A stretch of 64,000 bases of DNA from contig NZ_RZNX01000001.1 in NCBI RefSeq assembly GCF_003994465.1, positions 124,001 to 188,000 on the forward strand, in the 5' to 3' direction. Below the pieces are notes generated by a model that saw only the letters and a program-made list of their open reading frames with translations, made no database searches and was not told the DNA's origin. The stretch is from Paenibacillus zeisoli. GTDB taxonomy: Bacteria; Bacillota; Bacilli; Paenibacillales; Paenibacillaceae. This document shows, in pieces, positions 52,361-61,333 of this stretch. A program made the position numbers and the translations under genes. Position 1 is the stretch's first letter, and every line of letters starts with the position of its first letter.

Positions 52361-53098
52361 TTGGAATCTGTACTAAAGACGGTCAACCTGGGCAAGAGGT
52401 ATGGAAATGACAGGGGCATACATGAGATTGATCTTGAGCTTCATGCAGGGGATGTATATGGATTGCTCGGTCCGAATGGGGCAGGGAAGACTACATTTCT
52501 AAAGGCTGTAACTGGTTTAATCCGTTATGACCAAGGGAGCGTATCCCTGTTTGGTGAAGAGGGCGTGGTCAGCTTTGACAAAGGACTTGAGCAGGTGGGA
52601 TGTATGATAGAATCTGCCGACTTCTACGAATTCCTTACTGCGAAGCAGTATCTTCAAAGTGTCGCCAGGTTCCATCCTCAGGTAAAGGCCCAGAGAATTG
52701 ATGATCTCCTGGAATACGTTGGGCTCGCTTATGTTCGTAATGATAAGATCAAAGGCTTCTCAACGGGAATGAAGCAGAAGCTTGCGCTTGCAGCAGCAGT
52801 CCTGCCGGAGCCGAGATTCGTCATTCTTGATGAGCCGACGAACGGCCTGGACATTGAAGGGATCGTTATGTTCCGGAAGCTTATTCAGAGTATGAATGAG
52901 GAGAAGAAAACCACCTTCCTTATATCCAGTCATATGATTCATGAGCTTGAACAGCTATGCAACCGTGTAGGCATTGTCGTTCAGGGACGGCTCATAAAGG
53001 AAGGTTATGTCACAGACCTGCTTGCGCATAATCAGTCCCTGGAGGCGTTCTATATTGAACAGCTGCATCAACACAAAGGGGAGGTTCAGTATGTATAA
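52361..53098 (+). CDS. ABC transporter ATPase (exporter type)
   Basis: 245 residues from TTG 52361 (GGAGGG seven bases upstream). Walker A GPNGAGKTT (37-45), signature FSTGMKQKLALAAAVL, Walker B FVILDEPTNGLD and switch His in SSHMIHELEQ are all present. The type matches bacitracin/lantibiotic (BcrA-like) or multidrug export ATPases of the CcmA/DrrA group. It pairs with the permease that overlaps its end by 8 bases. Confidence 0.92.
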   Translation: MESVLKTVNLGKRYGNDRGIHEIDLELHAGDVYGLLGPNGAGKTTFLKAVTGLIRYDQGSVSLFGEEGVVSFDKGLEQVGCMIESADFYEFLTAKQYLQSVARFHPQVKAQRIDDLLEYVGLAYVRNDKIKGFSTGMKQKLALAAAVLPEPRFVILDEPTNGLDIEGIVMFRKLIQSMNEEKKTTFLISSHMIHELEQLCNRVGIVVQGRLIKEGYVTDLLAHNQSLEAFYIEQLHQHKGEVQYV

Positions 53099-53837
53099 AT
53101 GGACAGCTTCTTACTTCAATGAGCTTACACTTTTATTTTATCGCAGAAAAGTTATCTTGATCGCACTGTTCTCGGCAGCTCTCCCGGTGCTCATCGCATT
53201 TGCCCTGAAAGGTCTGGAGCCGCTGCTTGCCCTTCTTGCCGTAGGACCATCTTTTCCTATTGAAATGTTAAGCTTATACACAGGCCTCTGGATACCACTG
53301 GTAATCATGACGCTTACAGCAGATCTATTCCCGCATGAAGTGGCGTCCAGAACTCTCAAGCTTGCTTTTCTTAGACCGGTTACAAGGCTGCAGGTGTTCC
53401 TAAGCAGAGCAGCTGCTCTGGCTACATCTGTTGGAGGAATTCTGGTCATTCTGTTCATCACTACATTCCTGTGTACTTTATTTGCAGGAACTCTAACTGG
53501 ATTCGGCGAAGTTCTAAGTAACTTGAAAGCCTACGCGGCTGCATTTATCGCTATGCTTGCGGTCTCCGCCGTATTTGTATTCATCGCCCAATTCTTTAAA
53601 AGCGTGAGCGGCTTCGTTATTACAGCGCTCGTACTGTATGCAGGTTTTAAAGTTGCACCATTTCTGCTAAGCTCCTTCTCGGCCTTTTCGCCCTTGAACT
53701 ATACAGACTGGCATATGTTATGGCTTAGTTCTTATGTGCGGGCAGGTACTCTGATCACCGGCACCTTGTTCCTGCTGGCCAGCAGTGTACTGTTCTTCTC
53801 GCTGGGTTATTACAAATTTGATCGCACTCAGGTCTAA
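53091..53837 (+). CDS. ABC transporter permease, ABC-2 type
   Basis: 248 residues from ATG 53091 (AAAGGGGAGG upstream). Six hydrophobic segments at about 20-40, 50-75, 98-125, 138-160, 168-190 and 220-240. FPHEVASRTLKLAFLRPVTR after the second segment is typical of ABC-2 (BcrB/NatB-like) permeases. With the ATPase it would export or remove a small amphiphilic compound or peptide. The neighbouring sensor and secreted protein suggest a stress- or antimicrobial-response role (inference). Confidence 0.88.
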   Translation: MYKWTASYFNELTLLFYRRKVILIALFSAALPVLIAFALKGLEPLLALLAVGPSFPIEMLSLYTGLWIPLVIMTLTADLFPHEVASRTLKLAFLRPVTRLQVFLSRAAALATSVGGILVILFITTFLCTLFAGTLTGFGEVLSNLKAYAAAFIAMLAVSAVFVFIAQFFKSVSGFVITALVLYAGFKVAPFLLSSFSAFSPLNYTDWHMLWLSSYVRAGTLITGTLFLLASSVLFFSLGYYKFDRTQV

Positions 53838-53854
53838 CATAAAGGAAGATGTAG

Positions 53855-55333
53855 ATGTCCATCCGGTTAAAATTAATTCTCTCCTATGCAGCTATGCTAA
53901 TAGTCCCGCTAGTCTTGATGGTGATCTTGGCCCTGCTGCTGACATTCGTCTTCAAAGGTGATCTTCAGGCTTTACATGAGAAATACGGGTATTCTAAGGA
54001 TTATTATGAGGATCACAGCCTTGAACGTCTGGTAAAGGAAATAGGCAGGACCGCGAAGAGCAACCCTTCCATGTTGTCGGATTCCGCTTATCTCAGAGAG
54101 CTCTCGGAGGAACTTGATCTTACCAATTCCAATCTGGTTATACGCAAAGAAAATCAGTACGAATATGTGTCCCCCTCATTGAAGAATAAGGATCTTCTAT
54201 CGGTGTTGGCTGATTATAAAGATAGGGGTACGAGCAGAAAGAATGAAACGCTCAAGTATGACAAGGAGTCAGTCAACATGACACTTTACAATTTCACTTA
54301 TGAAGATCATCAGCCGGGAACCGTATTTATAGTTACCAGCGTGAACCCTGTGATTCATTTTGTACAAAAGTTCGCTTTTATACTATTCCTAAGTCTGATT
54401 TTCATTCTGATATTAACACACACGCTGCTCACTTATTTCGTATCCAGGAGCATTATCAGGCCCTTGAACAAGTTGAAAGACGCCACCAAGCGGATCAAAT
54501 CAGGGGATTTGAATTCAGAGCTTCAAATTACGAATAAGGATGAGATAGGGGAGCTAAGTCTTGCATTTGAACAAATGCGTGTGAGATTGAAAAATTCTAT
54601 TGAGACCCAGCTACAATATGAAGAGAACCGCAAAGAGCTGGTCTCAAATATTTCGCATGATCTCAGAACGCCGCTCACGGCGATCCGCGGTTATATTGAT
54701 GGAATTGGAGACGGAATCGCGGATACGCCTGATAAAGTGAAAAAATATATGGATATCATCTCACTCAAGGCAGAGGAGATGGATCATTTGATTGATGAGC
54801 TGTTTCTGTACTCCAAGCTGGATCTTAATCGTCTTCCTTTCCACTTCGAAGAGATCAACCTGCATTCTTTTCTTGCGGATTGGTCGGAGGAACTGCTCTT
54901 TGAGCTTAATAAACAAGGGGTACAGTTTCACTCTCATCTTCAGATTGCGGAGGAGACGAAGATTTCGATTGACCGTGACAAAATCCGGCGGGTATTCTCG
55001 AATATCATCAGCAACAGCTTGAAATATATGAATAAATCCGAGAAGGAGATTGAACTCAAGGCTTATGAAGCCAGGGGGCAGCTGGTTCTGTTCATTTCAG
55101 ATAATGGCCAGGGAATCGATGCAGCGTCTCTTCCTTATGTATTTGAACGATTTTATAGAGAAGATCCTTCTAGAAACAGCGTTACAGGGGGGAGCGGACT
55201 TGGCTTGGCTATAGCAAGACAGATGATAGAAGGTCATAGAGGAAGTATTCAGGCAGAAAGTGTGAAGGGGGTAGGGACCAGCATTAGAATCACGCTCCCG
55301 CTTATCTTTAATGAAGAGGGTGACCGGATTTGA
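53855..55333 (+). CDS. Sensor histidine kinase, EnvZ/BaeS-like
   Basis: 492 residues. Membrane segments at about 9-33 and 174-198 enclose a 140-residue extracellular sensor. HAMP follows (199-250). The dimerisation domain has phospho-acceptor His268 in VSNISHDLRTPLTAIRGY. The ATP-binding domain has NIISNSLKYM, DNGQGID and GGSGLGLAIAR. It probably reports cell-envelope or antibiotic stress to the regulator encoded next; its stop TGA overlaps the regulator's TTG. Confidence 0.92.
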   Translation: MSIRLKLILSYAAMLIVPLVLMVILALLLTFVFKGDLQALHEKYGYSKDYYEDHSLERLVKEIGRTAKSNPSMLSDSAYLRELSEELDLTNSNLVIRKENQYEYVSPSLKNKDLLSVLADYKDRGTSRKNETLKYDKESVNMTLYNFTYEDHQPGTVFIVTSVNPVIHFVQKFAFILFLSLIFILILTHTLLTYFVSRSIIRPLNKLKDATKRIKSGDLNSELQITNKDEIGELSLAFEQMRVRLKNSIETQLQYEENRKELVSNISHDLRTPLTAIRGYIDGIGDGIADTPDKVKKYMDIISLKAEEMDHLIDELFLYSKLDLNRLPFHFEEINLHSFLADWSEELLFELNKQGVQFHSHLQIAEETKISIDRDKIRRVFSNIISNSLKYMNKSEKEIELKAYEARGQLVLFISDNGQGIDAASLPYVFERFYREDPSRNSVTGGSGLGLAIARQMIEGHRGSIQAESVKGVGTSIRITLPLIFNEEGDRI

Positions 55334-56016
55334 AGAATATTCTAATCGTAGAAGATGAACAAATTATTGCAGAGCTCGAAAGAGATTATCTGGAAGTAAG
55401 CGGCTATCAAGTAGAGATCGCTTCAGACGGGCAAAAGGGACTTGAACTGGGACTTAGCGGACAGTATGATCTGATCCTCTTGGATTTAATGCTTCCGGGA
55501 ATGAGCGGGTTCGAGGTCTGCAGGCAGATTCGCGACAAGTTAAATGTGCCTATCCTAATGGTTACCGCGAAGAAGGAAGATATTGACGTGATAAGAGGCC
55601 TAGGCCTTGGCGCGGATGATTATATTACGAAGCCCTTCAAACCGGGAGAGTTGGTTGCCAGAGTGAAGGCCCATCTTGCCAGATATGAGCGGCTGATTGG
55701 AGATAAAGCAGGGCCGAATGAAATTCGGATCCGGGAGCTTCGAATTGATGCAGATGCCAGAAGAGTATTTCTGCAGGAGAATGAAGTTGGCCTGACGACC
55801 AAGGAGTTCGATCTGCTGCATTTTCTCGCCCAAAATCCGAACCGGGTCTTCAGCAAGAATCATCTGTTTGACAGCGTTTGGGGCTTCGATTCCTTAGGCG
55901 ATGCCCAGACCGTTACCGTTCATATTCGTAAGCTGAGAGAGAAGATCGAGACTGGACCCTCGAGAACCGATTATATTGAGACTGTTTGGGGGGCGGGGTA
56001 TCGTTTCCGAAATTGA
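55330..56016 (+). CDS. OmpR/PhoB-family response regulator
   Basis: 228 residues from TTG 55330. The receiver domain has phospho-acceptor Asp52 in LILLDLMLPGMSG, conserved Glu8/Asp9 and Lys in YITKPF. A C-terminal winged helix is at about 130-226 (LTTKEFDLLHFLAQNPNRVF, VTVHIRKLREKIE, TVWGAGYRF). Its targets probably include the ABC operon and the secreted protein gene at 51342. It ends the cassette, followed by a terminator. Confidence 0.94.
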   Translation: MKNILIVEDEQIIAELERDYLEVSGYQVEIASDGQKGLELGLSGQYDLILLDLMLPGMSGFEVCRQIRDKLNVPILMVTAKKEDIDVIRGLGLGADDYITKPFKPGELVARVKAHLARYERLIGDKAGPNEIRIRELRIDADARRVFLQENEVGLTTKEFDLLHFLAQNPNRVFSKNHLFDSVWGFDSLGDAQTVTVHIRKLREKIETGPSRTDYIETVWGAGYRFRN

Positions 56017-56020
56017 GAAG

Positions 56021-56043
56021 AGCCTGAGAATTCAGGTTTTTTT
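56021..56043 (+). terminator. Terminator of the ABC/two-component cassette
   Basis: CCTGA-GAAT-TCAGG stem followed by seven T. Confidence 0.8.
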
Positions 56044-56142
56044 GTATAGAAGAAGCGATAAATACCATAGGACGCGAATACTAACTTCTTCGCGCCCTCC
56101 TGATAAGATGTGGATTCCGGGTCGGTGCCCGCGCAGGTATGA

Positions 56143-57636
56143 TTAGCGTGAAATCAAACCAGATTGCCCGGAGATTTGTTTGTAGGTATTGGGAGTTACC
56201 CCTACAATGCGCTTGAACAGTTTATTGAAATAGGCCGGATCTGCATAGCCCACCTCTGCACCTATACTATGAATCTTTCTCCCAGGTTCTGACCGAAGGA
56301 GCTGCTTGGCTTTATTAATGCGGACTTCGATCATATAATCCGTCAAGGTGAGGCCTGTCTCTTGCTTGAAGAGTTTGCTTAAATAGCTGGGGGTTAAATA
56401 CACCATTTGGGCCAGCTCATTTAGCTCGGCCTGGTGCTGATAATTAGCGGATATCCATTGTTTTACCGTTTCGACAGCGTTAGCACCCATACACATCCGC
56501 CTGGTACGGATCTCTGTGAACATGGAGTGGAACGCGTTAATGAACTGCTGCTCCAATTCTGTATAGGTCATACATGCCATAAGTATCTTCTCAAGTTCTG
56601 CATACGAACGATAGATGAAGTTAAATTCCTGCAGCTCATGGGCGGATATCTCTCTAATCAACTGCGCGTACCCAAGGTAAGCTTCCGGCTCGGCATATTC
56701 TGACTTTAGGGACATAAGCCCTTCCTTGATCCATCTCATTATGTTCTCAAGGTTCAGAATTTGCAGCTCGTGAATCAGCTCGGTTCTGCTGAGGTTTAAC
56801 CTTTCCAGAACATTTGAGGTGGGAAGATCCAGATCCCGGATGTTGGATATATGCAGATAAGACTCGCTATAAATACCCCGATCGCAAGCTTTCTTGGCCT
56901 CCAGATAGGCGGGGTAGAAGTCTGTAAGATCAGTATAGGAACGGCTTATTCCCATATGAAGGGTAGGCCGGGTCGGAACCGATATTGAACTGCAGATATT
57001 TCTTAGCTCGTGATCGGTGAGCTCCCTCTCGGAATAGCAGACCAGGATCAGCAATCTTTCCTGAAGCTCCAGGCGGTCAAGTAGAACAGGTACATTCGTC
57101 AGCTCAACTTGCAGGTCTCCCAGCCGGCTCATTTTGATGGCAATCAGGGTAAAGCAGGGACGGGGCATAACAAGTTCGGGCAGCAGATAAGGCGATGAGA
57201 CTTTGCTTAGCAGGATAGACAGCAGAAGTCCTGTGCGCTGACGCTCTTCTCTGAGCCGGGCAGATTCCTTCTCCTCGTTGAGCCGGTACAGCAGTTCGAA
57301 CAATTGATCTTTATTAATAGGCTTTAATAAATACTCAACTGCTGAATACTTGATTGCTTCCCTAGCGTAATTGAACTCCGTGAAACCGCTCATCAGGATG
57401 GAGCGAATCTGAGGGCGTTGTTCTTTGAGCTCCCGAATTAATTCCAGCCCGCCAATTTGGGGCATCCGAATGTCTGTGATGATGACATCGATTTCGCTCA
57501 GATCGATGTCATCCAGCACCTGCTGCCCATCCGAGCAGCTGGCTGTGATTTGGAATTCAGGACTTTCTTTTTGGATCATACGGGCAAGCCCTTCGCGAAT
57601 TAAGACCTCATCATCTACAATCACAATACGCAGCAA
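56143..57636 (-). CDS. YesN-type response regulator (system 2, mannan locus)
   Basis: 497 residues from TTG 57636 (AGGGGG seven bases upstream). Receiver: phospho-acceptor Asp55 (VIITDIRMPQIGG), LLKPIN lysine motif. C-terminal AraC double helix-turn-helix: LAQMVYLTPSYLSKLFKQET and YFNKLFKRIVGVTPNTYKQ. It is last in a five-gene operon (binding protein, two permeases, kinase, regulator). It likely activates the operon's promoter near 62690 and possibly the divergent mannanase gene at 62960 when oligosaccharide is sensed. Confidence 0.9.
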   Translation of the reverse strand: MLRIVIVDDEVLIREGLARMIQKESPEFQITASCSDGQQVLDDIDLSEIDVIITDIRMPQIGGLELIRELKEQRPQIRSILMSGFTEFNYAREAIKYSAVEYLLKPINKDQLFELLYRLNEEKESARLREERQRTGLLLSILLSKVSSPYLLPELVMPRPCFTLIAIKMSRLGDLQVELTNVPVLLDRLELQERLLILVCYSERELTDHELRNICSSISVPTRPTLHMGISRSYTDLTDFYPAYLEAKKACDRGIYSESYLHISNIRDLDLPTSNVLERLNLSRTELIHELQILNLENIMRWIKEGLMSLKSEYAEPEAYLGYAQLIREISAHELQEFNFIYRSYAELEKILMACMTYTELEQQFINAFHSMFTEIRTRRMCMGANAVETVKQWISANYQHQAELNELAQMVYLTPSYLSKLFKQETGLTLTDYMIEVRINKAKQLLRSEPGRKIHSIGAEVGYADPAYFNKLFKRIVGVTPNTYKQISGQSGLISR

Positions 57637-57647
57637 CTTGGTTCCCC

Positions 57648-59465
57648 CTAACCTATATTGTTCATCTGTGTTGTCTTGGACAATCCATCAATCCTGAGTG
57701 TTACGACGGTGCCAACACCAGAAGTGCTATCTACTTGAAGACCATAAGAGTAACCATAGTGGAGACAGATGCGTTCGTTCACGTTGCGAAGGCCAATTCC
57801 AAATTTCTCCCCGGTGTCCGAGGAGCGAAGACTTTGATTCAGCGCTGCAAGTGTCTCTTTGTTCATCCCAACGCCATTGTCAGCAACCGAGAATAGGGCC
57901 GTATCCTGCTCATACCAGGCGGTGATTGTGAGAAGACCGGTTCCTGCCTTCTTCTCCAATCCATGAAATACCGCATTCTCAACAATAGGCTGAAATACAA
58001 GCTTAAGAACGGGTAAGTCCAGGAAAACGTCAGGTACATCAATCATTAATTCAAATTTCCCTGGGAAACGAATCTGCAACAGCTGAAAGTAATTTCTCAC
58101 ATGATCCAGCTCCTGGGCGATCGTCACGGTCTCTTCACTTCGTACAATGCTGTATCTCATTTGTAGTCCTAAGAGATAAGTCAGCTCTGCAACCCGGGGA
58201 TCGTCATTACTCTCTGCGAGCATCCTTATGGATTCTAAGGTGTTGTAGATGAAATGCGGATTAATCTGGCTCTGAAGCGCGCGCATATCTGCCTTTTGCT
58301 TACGCTTCTCGGTAAGGGAGACCTCTTCCAGCAGATCTTTAATCCGAGTGATCATCCGGTTGAATTGACTGCCGAGCAGTCCGATCTCATCATTGTATTT
58401 GGGATTCAGGGATACCCCCAGATTTCCGCGCTGAACCTGCTTCATTAATCGGACCATGGACTTGAGCGGCTTGGTAAGCGCGTAAGAGATCACGGTCGCT
58501 ACACATAGAGCAAATCCGATAATAATAAGTGTGGTAACAATTAAGGCAGAGCGGTTCTGTTCAAAAGAAGATAGGATGTGACTCTGCGGGATGTTAACAA
58601 GCGTCACCCATCCTGTAACAGAGGATACGGTATACACGGTTAAATAGGAGTGACCTTCAATCTCGGATTGAAACGAACCTCTGGGTGCTTTAACTTTTTG
58701 CATCAAATTCTTCAACTGCTTCGAAGGGTCAAAGCTGCTGTTCTTGCTGGCGAAAAGAATACTCCCTTGGGTATCCACAATAATAGAACTTCCGCGCGTT
58801 ACTTGATTCACAGGATCGAGAATTTCATTGAACATATTCGTATCCGTATCAAAGACAATAATTCCGATATCCTTGAGCGTACTTGCGGATTTGACGGTCC
58901 GGACCACACTGAACACATCTTTGCTTTCGCTCAGGTTGACCCTAATCGTGTGCTTGCCAGTCAGTATGGGTGAGGACCCGTTATTTCGTATTAAATTGTT
59001 CCATTGTCCCCTTTGTTCATAAGGATAGAGCTCATTGATTGTCGTATTCTTGTCGTAAAATACAGCTCCGAATTTATCAACGAGATATACGGCTGTAATC
59101 TCTTCCTTCGTGTGGCTGAGATAGCTAAGGAACATGGAGATACTTACGTTTTTGTCCCAATTGGTTACTTTTTGCTCCAAATAATACTGAACATCCTTGT
59201 TATATAAGGGAAGAACGGTATAGCGCTTCAAATCGGCTACGTAGCTGTCGATCGTATCGGAGACATTGGTTGTCATTTGAGCTGCATTATTCGTTGCGTT
59301 CTGAAGAACGGACTCCAGGGTGGAGCGGGCAGAAAGGTAGCTGACATAGGTGATCGGCAATGAAATGAGAAAGACAAAGATGACGATCAGCTTTTTTTGC
59401 ATGGAAAGGTTGGCTAGGAACAACCATCCCCGGTGCAGGGCAGCACGTATCATTGAGAACTTCAC
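57648..59465 (-). CDS. YesM-type sensor histidine kinase (system 2)
   Basis: 605 residues from GTG 59465 (GGAAGG upstream). The first membrane segment is at about 26-46. An extracellular dCache-like sensor (47-305) includes VYLVDKFGAVFYDKNTTINE and GSIIVDTQGSILFASKNSSF. A second membrane segment (about 310-332) and HAMP follow. Phospho-acceptor His404 lies in INPHFIYNTLESIRML, and the ATP-binding domain has VENAVFHGLEKK and VADNGVGM. It should sense a sugar outside the cell, directly or through the binding protein. Confidence 0.9.
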   Translation of the reverse strand: MKFSMIRAALHRGWLFLANLSMQKKLIVIFVFLISLPITYVSYLSARSTLESVLQNATNNAAQMTTNVSDTIDSYVADLKRYTVLPLYNKDVQYYLEQKVTNWDKNVSISMFLSYLSHTKEEITAVYLVDKFGAVFYDKNTTINELYPYEQRGQWNNLIRNNGSSPILTGKHTIRVNLSESKDVFSVVRTVKSASTLKDIGIIVFDTDTNMFNEILDPVNQVTRGSSIIVDTQGSILFASKNSSFDPSKQLKNLMQKVKAPRGSFQSEIEGHSYLTVYTVSSVTGWVTLVNIPQSHILSSFEQNRSALIVTTLIIIGFALCVATVISYALTKPLKSMVRLMKQVQRGNLGVSLNPKYNDEIGLLGSQFNRMITRIKDLLEEVSLTEKRKQKADMRALQSQINPHFIYNTLESIRMLAESNDDPRVAELTYLLGLQMRYSIVRSEETVTIAQELDHVRNYFQLLQIRFPGKFELMIDVPDVFLDLPVLKLVFQPIVENAVFHGLEKKAGTGLLTITAWYEQDTALFSVADNGVGMNKETLAALNQSLRSSDTGEKFGIGLRNVNERICLHYGYSYGLQVDSTSGVGTVVTLRIDGLSKTTQMNNIG

Positions 59466-59493
59466 TTTGGGCCTTCCTTTCCAACCCTGTAGC

Positions 59494-60327
59494 CTATTTC
59501 ACCGCACCGCTGGTCACGCCTTCAAAGATATACTTCTGCAGGAAGAAATATAGAATTACGGTTGGCAGTAGAATCACCAGAATTGCTGCACAGATTAAAT
59601 TCCAATCGGCCGTATCCACACCCTGGAAACGCATGAGTACGGTAGTGACTACGCCAAGGCTCTGTTTGGGCATATATAAATAGGGAATATACATATCATT
59701 GTAAATACTGATCGTCTTCAAAATGACCAGTGTAGCGGTTGCGGGAGTAAGCAAAGGGAATATAATGGACCGGTATATTTTAAATAGAGAAGCTCCTTCA
59801 ACCATGGCGCTTTCATCCAAATCTACGGGAATGTTCCGGATGAACTGAAGATATAAGATAATCTGGATTACATCGGCTCCAATATATAGAATGATAGGGG
59901 CTCCCAGCGTATTGTACAACCCCAGACTTTTAATAATGCCAAAGGTAGCAACTTGAGTAGTAATACTTGGAATGATCGTAGCGACAAGGTACGCACCAAA
60001 GATCACCGGCTTCAGCTTGAAACTGAACCGTCCAAGAACATAGGCTACCATCGTTCCGAACAGAATATTTAGGGCCAAAGCAACGACAATGATGATTAGA
60101 ATGTTGCCAAAGCCGCTGAGCAGATGTCCCCGCTTGAACACGGTCAGGAAATTATCCATATTGAAAAAACTCTTAGGAAGTGCCATTGAATTACTAGTAT
60201 TAAATTCATCCGTAGACTTGAAGGCATTTACAAGCACCACATAAGGCGGGAAGAGCACGACGAACACGCCAACGAGCAAGGTTAAGTATTTAATGATATC
60301 GATAACTCGGAATTTGGATTTTCCCAT
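59494..60327 (-). CDS. Sugar ABC importer permease, MalG type (system 2)
   Basis: 277 residues with six membrane segments. The EAA loop is at about 168-190 (LDESAMVEGASLFKIYRSII). The C-terminus FLQKYIFEGVTSGAVK is the standard end of CUT1 MalG-type subunits. It starts two bases past the stop of the MalF-type gene. Like system 1, the locus lacks an ATPase gene and must use a shared one. Confidence 0.9.
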   Translation of the reverse strand: MGKSKFRVIDIIKYLTLLVGVFVVLFPPYVVLVNAFKSTDEFNTSNSMALPKSFFNMDNFLTVFKRGHLLSGFGNILIIIVVALALNILFGTMVAYVLGRFSFKLKPVIFGAYLVATIIPSITTQVATFGIIKSLGLYNTLGAPIILYIGADVIQIILYLQFIRNIPVDLDESAMVEGASLFKIYRSIIFPLLTPATATLVILKTISIYNDMYIPYLYMPKQSLGVVTTVLMRFQGVDTADWNLICAAILVILLPTVILYFFLQKYIFEGVTSGAVK

Positions 60328-60329
60328 GG

Positions 60330-61223
60330 CTATTTGTTACCTCCCCGGTTAAGAACAAGCTGTTGAATCAAGAGGACAAAGACGACAAAGAACAGCAGAA
60401 TGATGCTCATGGCCGAAGCGAGTCCGTAATTGTTATACGCAAACGCTGTCTCGACAACACGCTGTACATAAGTCTGACTTGCACCGGCTGGTCCGCCTTT
60501 GGTGAGCACAAAAGGAAGATCAAATACTTCGAGTGCGCCTGTAACGGTAAGGAACAGATTTAGCTGGATCACCGGCTTCATATTCGGAAGCGTAATTCTC
60601 CATAAGGTCTGCATGGAGCCTGCTCCGTCAATCTTGGCCGCTTCGAAGATATCCCGCGGGATCGCCTGCAGTGAGGCGATATAAATAACCATGTTATAAC
60701 CCATAAAGCGCCATAATCCTGTTGAAGCCAGGGAGTAATTGACCAAGCCTTCGGTACCGAGCCAGCTGGTCTGGGAGAGACCGGACAGGCCAAGGTTCCC
60801 CAGCAGAAGATTGAGGGAGCCGTTCGTTGTGTCAAATACATAACCGAACATGAAGGCTACAGCAACGCCGTTCATGATATAAGGCAGGAACAAGAGAATG
60901 CGGAAGAAGTTCTTCCCGCGAAGCCGATTACTCAGAATGACGGCAAAATAAATCGCGATAATGTTCTGCACGACACCCATGACGAAATAAGCAAAGTTAT
61001 GCTCAAACACTTTGAAGATGTCCGGATTGCTGAAAACTTCCCGGTAATTAGCCAGCCCGACCCATGGCTTCTCCGGGCTGTATCCATCCCAATTGGTGAA
61101 GCTGTAGTAGATCAGCTTGATTGCCGGGTAGTAGGTGAACACGCCAAGCAGAAGCAGAGGAATGGTCAGGAAAGACACGATAATGATAGTTTTTTGCTTA
61201 TTGTAGGACATGGTTCCAAACAT
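60330..61223 (-). CDS. Sugar ABC importer permease, MalF type (system 2)
   Basis: 297 residues. Hydrophobic segments start at about 13-33, 76-98 and 107-130. The SFTNWDGYS motif follows segment one, and the EAA loop is at 191-214 (DIFEAAKIDGAGSMQTLWRI). It forms the channel with the MalG-type subunit. A 16-bp stem-loop separates it from the binding-protein gene upstream. Confidence 0.9.
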   Translation of the reverse strand: MFGTMSYNKQKTIIIVSFLTIPLLLLGVFTYYPAIKLIYYSFTNWDGYSPEKPWVGLANYREVFSNPDIFKVFEHNFAYFVMGVVQNIIAIYFAVILSNRLRGKNFFRILLFLPYIMNGVAVAFMFGYVFDTTNGSLNLLLGNLGLSGLSQTSWLGTEGLVNYSLASTGLWRFMGYNMVIYIASLQAIPRDIFEAAKIDGAGSMQTLWRITLPNMKPVIQLNLFLTVTGALEVFDLPFVLTKGGPAGASQTYVQRVVETAFAYNNYGLASAMSIILLFFVVFVLLIQQLVLNRGGNK

Positions 61224-61259
61224 CGATCAGACCTTCTTTCTCAAATCTTCAGGTTTTAA

Positions 61260-61298
61260 ATGAAAATGGATTATCCGAAGGAGATAATCCATTTTCAT
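61260..61298 (-). terminator. Intercistronic hairpin between binding-protein and permease genes
   Basis: A perfect 16-bp stem (ATGAAAATGGATTATC and complement) with a seven-base loop and no T-tail. In sugar ABC operons such hairpins protect the upstream binding-protein mRNA so that it exceeds the permeases (known for malE-type operons). Confidence 0.7.
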
Positions 61299-61333
61299 AT
61301 TTGTGGCTGGATGGATTGAACTAAAGACTGCGA

